Below, piece after piece: positions 15,690 to 22,393 of a stretch of 28,876 nt of DNA. The stretch comes from JBDRGC01 sp043818215 (GTDB taxonomy: Bacteria > Chloroflexota > Anaerolineae > Anaerolineales > UBA11858): positions 1 to 28,876 of the forward strand of contig JBDRGC010000070.1 in the NCBI GenBank assembly GCA_043818215.1, read 5' to 3'. Position 1 is the first letter of the stretch. Each line of letters begins with the position of its first letter. Made by a program: the position numbers and the translations under genes. The notes below the pieces were generated by a model, which had not been told where the DNA came from, did not search any database, and saw only the letters and a program-made list of their open reading frames with translations.

Positions 15690-16563
15690 CAAATCTATCC
15701 CCGAGGCAAAACCCCAGAATTTCTTCAAATCGAAAATGTTCCAATCGGCAGTGGGGAAAGGGTTGTGGTATATCGTATTGACCATCACCGCCCTTATTGT
15801 CGTGCTACCGTTTATTTGGATGGCCACAACCTCATTGAAAGGGCCTGAGGAAGTCTTTGCATACCCTCCGCAGTGGATACCCCAGGCATGGCGTTTCCAG
15901 AACTACGTCGATGCGTTCCAGGCTGCGCCATTCGCGCGCTACTTTTATAATAGCGCGGTAGTTGCACTTTGTGTGACCATCGGACAACTCATCTCTTGTT
16001 CATTGGCTGCCTTTGCATTTGCACGTATGGAATTCAAAGGAAAAGGAGTTTTATTCAGTCTTTTCTTGAGCACGACAATGATCTCGACCCAGGTCACTCT
16101 GGTGCCATCATATCTGATCATCCAGAAATTGCACTGGATCGATACATATCAGGGATTGATCGTGCCTTTTATTGCCAACGCTTTTGGCATTTTTATGCTC
16201 AGGCAAGCCTTCATGACGATCCCAGACGAATTAGAAGAGGCTGCCAAACTGGACGGTTGCGGCAGGCTTAGATTCTTATGGCAGATTTGCCTTCCGCTGA
16301 TAAGGCCAACCCTGGCTGCCCAGGCGTTGTTCGCCTTCATGGGCAACTGGAACGCTTATTTATGGCCCCTGATAATCACCAACCGCCAGGAGATGCGCAC
16401 CCTGCAAATCGGTTTGCGCTATTTTGTCAGCCAGGAGGGGGGCACTCAATGGGGCGTCTATATGGCGGCGGCGATGATCGTGATACTCCCCGTAGTCCTG
16501 ATCTACTTTACAGTGCAGAAGTCATTCGTCGAAGGCATCGCCACCACAGGCTTGAAGGGATGA
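15682..16563 (+). CDS. CUT1-type sugar ABC transporter permease (MalG/UgpE-like)
   Basis: 293 aa; start overlaps the upstream permease by 8 nt. Opening segment VLPFIWMATTSLKGPEEVF and the EAA loop EEAAKLDGCGRLRFLWQI followed by CLPLI are characteristic of MalG-like subunits. About six membrane helices. It completes the heterodimeric channel and is the last gene before a 306-bp repeat-filled gap. Confidence 0.93.
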   Translation: MDNKSIPEAKPQNFFKSKMFQSAVGKGLWYIVLTITALIVVLPFIWMATTSLKGPEEVFAYPPQWIPQAWRFQNYVDAFQAAPFARYFYNSAVVALCVTIGQLISCSLAAFAFARMEFKGKGVLFSLFLSTTMISTQVTLVPSYLIIQKLHWIDTYQGLIVPFIANAFGIFMLRQAFMTIPDELEEAAKLDGCGRLRFLWQICLPLIRPTLAAQALFAFMGNWNAYLWPLIITNRQEMRTLQIGLRYFVSQEGGTQWGVYMAAAMIVILPVVLIYFTVQKSFVEGIATTGLKG

Positions 16564-16578
16564 GCGAAAAAAAATAGG

Positions 16579-16822
16579 ACACGGATTTCACGGATACCAC
16601 GGATTTTTGTGTTCGTCAGAAGTAGGTTGAACAAAGCTACCCCCCGGAAAAGACAGCGGCGTTGCGGTTGTTCAAGCTTCCTCTGACCACTAAAGATACC
16701 ACGGATTTTCTTCTGATTTCTATGTGCTTGCGCCCAATTTCTCTCGAGCCGTCCCTCACAATGGGGCGAAAATGTCTCTATTGGGATTAAATAATCCGTG
16801 TTTATCCGTGAAATCCGTGTAC
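16579..16822. repeat. Palindromic repeat family A, copy 3, with nested inverted-repeat insert
   Basis: Outer arms ACACGGATTTCACGGATACC and ATCCGTGAAATCCGTGTAC. Inside, 16615-16687 is bounded by GTCAGAAGTAGGTTGAAC and its imperfect complement GTTCAAGCTTCCTCTGAC, and is flanked on both sides by ACCACGGATTTT-like sequence. That is compatible with a small element inserted in the repeat. No ORF. The gap may carry the promoter of the binding-protein gene, but none is clear. Confidence 0.75.
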
Positions 16823-16869
16823 AATAAAAAAGTAAGATAGCGAGTGTACTAACTCAAAGGAGCAATAAG

Positions 16870-18186
16870 ATGAATAAAACATCGAAGGCAATTCTGCTGA
16901 TCACAGCCATCTTTTCCGCGCTGTTGGCCGGATGTGGGGGTGGCACAACCAGCAGTTCGGCCGGGACGATCGATAAAGATGGTCATATTACGATAGAGTT
17001 TTGGTATGCCTTGGGGGGCGGCAGCGGAGAAACTATCGAGGATATGGTCGCCCAGTTCAACCAATCACAATCCGAAATAACAGTGATTGGAACATACCAG
17101 GGCGGTTACGCTTCGAGCATGGCAAAATTGTGGAATGCGATATCTGCCGATACGCCGCCCGCTGTCGCTCAGATTGGCGGCGCGCCTCTGGTCGGTGATA
17201 CCGGGGCCATAGTTGCTATCACCGATTATTTAGATCAATCCGAAGACTTCGACCGCGAAGCCATCTGGGACGTGTTTTGGGATTACAACTCTGCTGGCGG
17301 CCAGATATGGTCCATGCCGTTCAACCATTCTGTGCCGATGCTCTACTATAACCGCGATCTTTTTGTGGCCGCCGGGCTTGACCCCGATAAACCACCCGAA
17401 ACCTGGGATGATGTCATCCAATACGGACAACTCTTGACCACCGATACAGATGATAATGGCGAAATCGATCAATGGGGATTCAACACCAGAGATGACACGC
17501 ATTGGTATTTGAGTACCATGTTTATGGAAAATGGGGTCGAGATCGTAAATTCCGAAGAAACCGAGGTTATGTATACCAGCCCCGAGGCTGTCGAGATGTT
17601 GACACTGTGGGGTGATTTTGTCCACAAATACATCATTATGCCACCCAATCAACATGATGAATCCAAGGGAGACTTCCTGGCAGGCCGGGTCGGCATGTTG
17701 TTGATGTCCAGCGCCAATATCCCTGGCACCATTCAAGATGCGCCATTCGATGTTGGCGTTGCAATGTTCCCCACCATTGCCGGGAAGGAGCGGGTTGTAC
17801 CCATTGGCGGCGCCAGCCTGATCATATTGGATCACGACAACGACTTGATCAAACAGGCGGCCTGGACATTTGTCGAGTTTATGGCCAGCCAGGAAAGCTC
17901 TCTATACCTTTCGACGAATACGGGGTATTTGCCAATCTATAAATCGGCCCTGGAGTGGCCCGAGATGGTGAGTTACCTGGCAGACAACCCATGCCTCGAA
18001 GCACCCATATTGCAGTTGGAATATGCGCAATCCATACCATTATTTTCGGCCCTCGGTTCAAGCGACGCACAATTAAGATTGGCTGTGGAAGCCATTGAAC
18101 TAGGGACTAAAACTCCCCAAGAAGCGTTGGATCACGCCAAAGAGGTGGTCGATAACACGATTGCAGATAACCTGGAAAACAAGTGA
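16870..18186 (+). CDS. Extracellular sugar-binding lipoprotein (family 1 solute-binding protein)
   Basis: 438 aa; ATG preceded by AAAGGAG. Residues 1-22 are a lipoprotein signal with lipobox LLAGC (C22). The mature part has the family 1 pattern: ITIEFWYALGGGSGETIEDM, FNQSQSEITVIGTYQGGY, MPFNHSVPMLYYNRDLF, PETWDDVIQYGQLL, and a late WTFVEFMAS segment. It captures an oligosaccharide, polyol or glycerol-phosphate-type ligand outside the cell and delivers it to the two CUT1 permeases upstream. The ligand cannot be determined from sequence. Confidence 0.93.
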   Translation: MNKTSKAILLITAIFSALLAGCGGGTTSSSAGTIDKDGHITIEFWYALGGGSGETIEDMVAQFNQSQSEITVIGTYQGGYASSMAKLWNAISADTPPAVAQIGGAPLVGDTGAIVAITDYLDQSEDFDREAIWDVFWDYNSAGGQIWSMPFNHSVPMLYYNRDLFVAAGLDPDKPPETWDDVIQYGQLLTTDTDDNGEIDQWGFNTRDDTHWYLSTMFMENGVEIVNSEETEVMYTSPEAVEMLTLWGDFVHKYIIMPPNQHDESKGDFLAGRVGMLLMSSANIPGTIQDAPFDVGVAMFPTIAGKERVVPIGGASLIILDHDNDLIKQAAWTFVEFMASQESSLYLSTNTGYLPIYKSALEWPEMVSYLADNPCLEAPILQLEYAQSIPLFSALGSSDAQLRLAVEAIELGTKTPQEALDHAKEVVDNTIADNLENK

Positions 18187-18237
18187 GGCCGTGGAGCGGA
18201 GTGCGGGGGCGTGTGGCGTGATGCAGGGTCGGGGTGA

Positions 18238-18308
18238 GTCTCAACATGCTTTAGCATGTTTTCTTTACCAGCCCCCGAATTCATTCGGTGGGGCTTCGTG
18301 ATGCGTGA
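18238..18308 (+). repeat. Direct repeat (H3+H4 hairpins) left of HigBA
   Basis: 71 bp containing AACATGCTTTAGCATGTT and CCCCCGAATTCATTCGG. Identical except for one base (T versus G at offset 28) to 19984-20054. The pair encloses the toxin-antitoxin operon in the same orientation. Confidence 0.95.
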
Positions 18309-18401
18309 AAACATGGGCTACGCATAACGCATCACATTTTCACGTCTCACGCTTCGGGGACTGCCGCTTCATACCTCGCACGTACTAAGGCTGGTCGGCA
18401 G

Positions 18402-18460
18402 TTCCCGTTTCGGGAAGTCTCTAGTTGCTTTTGTTCCCAGATTGGGATACAATAAGGGTG
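18402..18460 (+). promoter_or_regulatory. Predicted higBA promoter with paired operator-like palindromes
   Basis: -35 TTGCTT (18425-18430), 17-bp spacer, -10 TACAAT (18448-18453), followed almost at once by AAGGG and the toxin ATG at 18464. Two matching palindromes, TTCCCGTTTCGGGAA (18402-18416) and TTCCCAGATTGGGAT (18434-18448), start 32 bp apart. The second fills the promoter spacer. Typical layout for autorepression by the HTH antitoxin; inferred, not known. Confidence 0.65.
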
Positions 18461-18463
18461 CGC

Positions 18464-18763
18464 ATGCGCGTTATTTCAAAGAAAACACTCACCTCTTTTT
18501 GGAACACTTCGCAATATCAAGATGCTGAAGAGCCGCTCAAAGCCTGGTATGCCGAGGCCAAAGCAGCAAGTTGGCGCACCCCCGCGGACGTCAAAGATAA
18601 GTATGGCAGCGCCAGTATTCTCAAAAACAGTCGGGCGGTATTCAATATCGCCGGGAATAAATATCGTCTGGTGGTGAATATCCATTACAACACCGGCATT
18701 GTTTATATCCGCTTTATCGATACACATCCCGAATACGACAAAATACATGCGGAGACAATCTGA
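18464..18763 (+). CDS. higB: HigB-type mRNA interferase toxin
   Basis: The ATG at 18464 is chosen over 18425 because AAGGG lies 5 nt upstream and the family N-terminus is MRVISKKTL; 18425 also falls on the predicted -35. 99 aa, RelE/HigB fold. Landmarks: LKAWYAEAKAASWRTPADVK, YGSASILKNSRAVFNI, GNKYRLVVNIHYNTGIVYIR, DTHPEYDKI. Family toxins cut mRNA at the ribosome and are neutralised by the adjacent HigA. Stop overlaps the antitoxin start by one base (TGATG). Confidence 0.92.
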   Translation: MRVISKKTLTSFWNTSQYQDAEEPLKAWYAEAKAASWRTPADVKDKYGSASILKNSRAVFNIAGNKYRLVVNIHYNTGIVYIRFIDTHPEYDKIHAETI

Positions 18764-19962
18764 TGGAAGCCAGGATCATCAAATCAGAAGCTGAATACGA
18801 AGCCGCTCTGGCCCATGTCGAAACGCTGATGGACGCCGCTCCCGATTCGCCCGCAGAGGCTGAATTGGAACTATTTGCCATGCTGGTTGAACAGTACGAG
18901 GAAGTGCATTATCCGATTGACTTGCCCGACCCCATCGAGGCGATCAAATTCCGCATGGAGCAATCCGGTTTGACGCGCAAGGATTTGGCACTTTTCCTGG
19001 GCAGCCAGAGTAAAGTATCCGAGGTATTGAATTACAAGCGTCCCTTGAGTCTGGTAATGATCCGCTCATTGCATGAGGGATTGGGTATCCCTGCTGAAGT
19101 TCTATTGCAAGAATCGGGCAGAGCGTTGGAGGCGCGTCAATACGATTACAGAGATTATCCCTTTACGGAAATGTTCAAACAAGGGTATTTGGCGTTTAAC
19201 GGCACTCTCCAACAAGCCAAAGATCAGGCCGAAGAACTGCTGATCGCCTTATTCTCTGTGTTCGGAGATACCCCTCCACAACCAATCTATTACAAAAACG
19301 CCGAGAAAGAGACGGATACCCATGCGCTCATAGCGTGGCAGGCGAAAGCCATTACGCTCGCCCTGCAGGAAGATTTGCCACCCTTTTCGCAGGAAAATCT
19401 GACCGAGGATTTCATCAGAGAAGTCATCAAGCTGAGCTACTACTCGCAAGGCCCTCAAATAGCGCAAGAGGCTTTGAATAAAAAAGGGATTCACTTGATT
19501 GTGCTCCCGCACCTCCCGCACACCTATCTGGACGGTGCCTGTTTTTCATCCCCAACGGGCCGCCCCATCATTGGCGTAACCCTGCGGCATGACCGGCTGG
19601 ATAATTTCTGGTTCACCCTGGCGCACGAACTGGCGCACAGCTTCTTGCACCTGAGTCAGGATACCAGCGCAGCCTTTTTCGATGATACAGAATATTTCGT
19701 GTCTGAAACGGATGACCCGCAAGAAACCGAAGCTAATCACTTTGCCAGAGACATTCTCATCCCACCGGAAGCGTGGGAACAAGAGCGTACCCAGTTGCTG
19801 GAATCCAGCCAGAGTCAGCTTGTTCAAACATTCGCAGAACGAGTGGGCGTAGCTCCGGCGGTTATTGCGGGCAGGGTGCGCTGGGAAACTGAAAACTACA
19901 CAAAGTTCGCTCAACTCCTGGGTTACAGACAAGTCCGCGAACAGTTTGCAGAGTATGATTGA
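18763..19962 (+). CDS. higA: HigA-type antitoxin fused to ImmA/IrrE metallopeptidase domain
   Basis: 399 aa, much longer than a usual HigA (about 100-130 aa). Residues 1-120 are a complete HigA-like antitoxin: acidic helical N-terminus, then an HTH around 63-105 (SGLTRKDLALFLGSQSKVS, RPLSLVMIRSLHEGL). The C-terminal half is an ImmA/IrrE peptidase with H288-E-L-A-H292 and a downstream TEANHFARDILIPPEAW segment that supplies the third metal ligand region. It should bind HigB and repress the operon. The peptidase could cleave the antitoxin part or another regulator under stress (inference). Translation is coupled to higB. Confidence 0.92.
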   Translation: MEARIIKSEAEYEAALAHVETLMDAAPDSPAEAELELFAMLVEQYEEVHYPIDLPDPIEAIKFRMEQSGLTRKDLALFLGSQSKVSEVLNYKRPLSLVMIRSLHEGLGIPAEVLLQESGRALEARQYDYRDYPFTEMFKQGYLAFNGTLQQAKDQAEELLIALFSVFGDTPPQPIYYKNAEKETDTHALIAWQAKAITLALQEDLPPFSQENLTEDFIREVIKLSYYSQGPQIAQEALNKKGIHLIVLPHLPHTYLDGACFSSPTGRPIIGVTLRHDRLDNFWFTLAHELAHSFLHLSQDTSAAFFDDTEYFVSETDDPQETEANHFARDILIPPEAWEQERTQLLESSQSQLVQTFAERVGVAPAVIAGRVRWETENYTKFAQLLGYRQVREQFAEYD

Positions 19963-19983
19963 TCAAGAGTCTGCGTGAGGCGT

Positions 19984-20054
19984 GTCTCAACATGCTTTAG
20001 CATGTTTTCTGTACCAGCCCCCGAATTCATTCGGTGGGGCTTCGTGATGCGTGA
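19984..20054 (+). repeat. Direct repeat (H3+H4 hairpins) right of HigBA
   Basis: Second 71-bp copy, 22 bp after the antitoxin stop, 70/71 identical to 18238-18308. See that entry. Confidence 0.95.
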
Positions 20055-20062
20055 TCTGTTAT

Positions 20063-20130
20063 CACGTTTCACGTCTCACGTTTTCACGTCTCACGTTTTC
20101 ACGTTTCACGCTCCACGCTCCACCCTCCAC
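20063..20130 (+). repeat. Short degenerate tandem repeat CACGTCTCACGTTTT
   Basis: Two clear units plus degenerate CACGTTTCACGCTCCACG pieces immediately before the AOR gene. Related CACGTCTCACGCTTC occurs near 18340 and 28064. Too short and irregular for a CRISPR. It occupies the position where the AOR leader would be. Confidence 0.7.
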
Positions 20131-20138
20131 GAGAATCT

Positions 20139-22004
20139 ATGTCCCACACGGCACTGATCGACCTGACTTCATCTAAAATCAAAATCCACACAACCGAGCC
20201 AGCCCGCCTCGACAAGTGGCTGGGCGGGCGTGGGTTGGGGGCCTCGATCCTGTTCGACAACGTGGATGTCTCGACCCGCCCCCTTGATCCGGGTAACTAT
20301 CTGATCTTCACTACCGGGCCGCTGAACGGCACTCTCTGGCCGACCTCGTCCCGCTACCATGTGACGTTCAAATCACCGGCCACCGGCGCGTATGGATACG
20401 CCAACGCGGGCGGCCATTTTGGGCCAGAACTGCGTTATGCCGGCTACGACGCCATTGTCATCACCGGTAAAGCCCTTGAGCCTGTGATAATCCAAATATT
20501 CGATGATGAAATTACGCTGCTCCCTGCTAAAGATTATTGGGGACACAGCACCTCATTCGTGGAAAAGTCGCTGCGCGAAGAATACGGCGGGCGCGTGGCC
20601 TCGATTGGGCAGGCTGGCGAGAACCTGGTCTACATGGCGGCTATCATCAACGATGGCGGCAGGGCGGCAGCCCGCAGTGGCCCCGGGGCGGTGATGGGCA
20701 GTAAAAATCTCAAAGCCCTGCACGTCCGCTCGGATCGAAAGAAAACTTCCTCCCCAATTGAGTTCGCTAAACTGGCAAAGGGACACTCTAAATATCTGCT
20801 CGACGACCCTAACTCGCGGCTCCTGCGAGAGCAGTCCACCCTGTTCCTCATGGCAATTAAAAATGCCATTGGCGATCTCCCCGCCAAGAATCATCAAACC
20901 GGCCAGGTTCCTTTCATCCGCAATCTGGACGCCGAAGCCTTCAGCCGCTATTGGACCAAGCGGCTGGGCTGCGCAATGTGTACGCTGCGCTGTTCGCGGC
21001 AGTCTGCATTGAAGACCGGCGGCAAGGATATCCAAATCGAAGGACCGGAATACGAAACCGCCGACGCCTTTGGCCCGATGTGCTGGAACGCGGATCCCGA
21101 AGTGGTCATCGAGACCAACTACCTGTGCAACGAATACGGCCTGGACACAATCTCCACCGGCGTGACAATTGCCTTTGCCCTGGAGTGCCACGAGAAAGGT
21201 TTGCTGGATCATCCCGATCATTCTCTGGAATGGGGGGATTCCGAAACCATACTGGGGCTGACCAGGGACATCGCCTTCCGAACCGGCCTGGGGGAGTTGC
21301 TCTCGAAGGGGGTGCTGCGGGCCGCGCGGGAGATAGGCAACGGCGCCGAGAAATATGCCATGCACGTCAAGGGACTCGAAATTCCCCGGCAAGAGCCGCG
21401 GATTGCAAAATCCTTCGGCCTGGGGCATGCCACCAGCAACCGGGGCGCCGACCACCTTTACGGGATGCCGGCCCTCGATTTGGCCGGAAACTGGGAGGTG
21501 GCCCGGAAACTCTTCCCAGAGGAAATTCTCACGGAATTGATGGAACTATCCAACGAAAAATACAAAGCAGATATTGTCATCTACGGGGAACATTTCTGTG
21601 CAGTGGTCGATTCTCTTGGCGTTTGCAAATTCAGCACAGCCGAGACTTACGCGCTAATGCCCGCAGACTTGGCCGTAGGTTTGCGGGCGTTGGGATACAA
21701 TTTCACCGCAGAATCGCTGCTCGAAATTGGTGAAAGAATCGTAAATCTGGAAAGGCTGTTCAATCAGATGCACGGCTTTGGCAGAAAGGATGACACTCTG
21801 CCCCAGAGATTTACAACAGAACCGTTAGACGTGTACGAGTACGAAGCTGTCCCGGATTCGGACGAAGACCGCAGATCGGAATCCCCCATCGCGACCGGAA
21901 TAATCCACGACTGGGATGCCATGCTCGACCGCTACTACGAATTACGCGGCTGGGATGAAAACGGCCATCCCCTGCCGCAGACCCTGACCCGCCTGGGGTT
22001 GTAA
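20139..22004 (+). CDS. Aldehyde:ferredoxin oxidoreductase family (AOR), tungsten/molybdenum enzyme
   Basis: 621 aa, normal AOR length; ATG at 20139 with only a weak purine-rich GAGAA upstream. N-terminal LGGRGLGASILFDNV and the cofactor-region ANAGGHFGPELRYAGYDAIVI segment match the family. The [4Fe-4S] cluster ligands are C278-x2-C281-x3-C285 and C496. The pterin-contact segment is NEYGLDTISTGVTIAFALE. AORs oxidise aldehydes to acids with ferredoxin, using a bis-pyranopterin W or Mo. This copy has no extra electron-transfer domain. The next gene is a paralogue with one, so the two may pair. No cofactor-biosynthesis genes are present here. Confidence 0.93.
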   Translation: MSHTALIDLTSSKIKIHTTEPARLDKWLGGRGLGASILFDNVDVSTRPLDPGNYLIFTTGPLNGTLWPTSSRYHVTFKSPATGAYGYANAGGHFGPELRYAGYDAIVITGKALEPVIIQIFDDEITLLPAKDYWGHSTSFVEKSLREEYGGRVASIGQAGENLVYMAAIINDGGRAAARSGPGAVMGSKNLKALHVRSDRKKTSSPIEFAKLAKGHSKYLLDDPNSRLLREQSTLFLMAIKNAIGDLPAKNHQTGQVPFIRNLDAEAFSRYWTKRLGCAMCTLRCSRQSALKTGGKDIQIEGPEYETADAFGPMCWNADPEVVIETNYLCNEYGLDTISTGVTIAFALECHEKGLLDHPDHSLEWGDSETILGLTRDIAFRTGLGELLSKGVLRAAREIGNGAEKYAMHVKGLEIPRQEPRIAKSFGLGHATSNRGADHLYGMPALDLAGNWEVARKLFPEEILTELMELSNEKYKADIVIYGEHFCAVVDSLGVCKFSTAETYALMPADLAVGLRALGYNFTAESLLEIGERIVNLERLFNQMHGFGRKDDTLPQRFTTEPLDVYEYEAVPDSDEDRRSESPIATGIIHDWDAMLDRYYELRGWDENGHPLPQTLTRLGL

Positions 22005-22112
22005 TATCTGCCAAATTCCATTTTTGAACACTGAGCAAAGATATACAACAATACCCCAAGGGTAGGCTTCGCGAAGGGCACGAAGGAACACGAAGGGATT
22101 CTTAGGTTTTTC

Positions 22113-22290
22113 GTAACTACTCAGCCATGTCATACCGCAAGGGTATCCCTAGACACCAGGGACAGGTGTACCCGTTGGTATTGCGAAGCAGTGTTTCTCC
22201 GCTGAAGCAATCTCCGAGACCATGTTGGAGACTGCTTCGGGGAAAAAACGCCCCTCGCAGTGACAATTTTGGGGGAGGCTGAGTAGTTAC
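22113..22290. mobile_element. IS66-type MITE candidate, copy 1
   Basis: 178 bp with perfect 14-bp terminal inverted repeats GTAACTACTCAGCC (22113-22126) and its complement (22277-22290). Flanking 8-mers GGTTTTTC (22105-22112) and GGTTTTCC (22291-22298) look like a target duplication with one change. Ends starting GTAA plus 8-bp duplications are the hallmark of IS66-family elements. There is no transposase, so movement would be in trans. The interior holds a family C repeat (22179-22265). Confidence 0.75.
22179..22265. repeat. Palindromic repeat family C inside the MITE
   Basis: GTATTGCGAAGCAGTGTTTC ... CCCCTCGCAGTGACA, a diverged family C copy, nested in the element at 22113. Confidence 0.75.
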
Positions 22291-22393
22291 GGTTTTCCTT
22301 TGTGGCCTTTTGTGCGCAGTGCCTGCACACTTGTCCCTTTGGGATAGGTATCCTTAGGGGTGAGTAGGCCAATCAACGAAAAAAGGGAAAAAT

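Larger units (their letters stand above)
22070..22318. repeat. Palindromic repeat family B, copy 3, split by a MITE
   Basis: The left half GGGCACGAAGGAACACGAAG and the right half TTTGTGGCCTTTTGTG are the arms of a family B palindrome separated by the 178-bp element at 22113-22290. Joining them at the target duplication restores a continuous repeat like that at 6152. Confidence 0.75.

Noticed and set aside
8584..18186. Naming the cluster an lsr (AI-2) operon
   Set aside because: Only the aldolase-kinase-regulator order matches; the transporter is CUT1 type, LsrG is absent, and other enzymes point to a different substrate.
20063..20130. Short repeats CACGTCTCACGTTTT as a CRISPR array
   Set aside because: Units are adjacent with no spacers and degenerate after two copies; no cas genes.
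20553..21455. Long minus-strand open frame (300 codons) opposite the first AOR gene
   Set aside because: Shadow of a strongly supported gene in G/C-rich codons; no recognisable motif.
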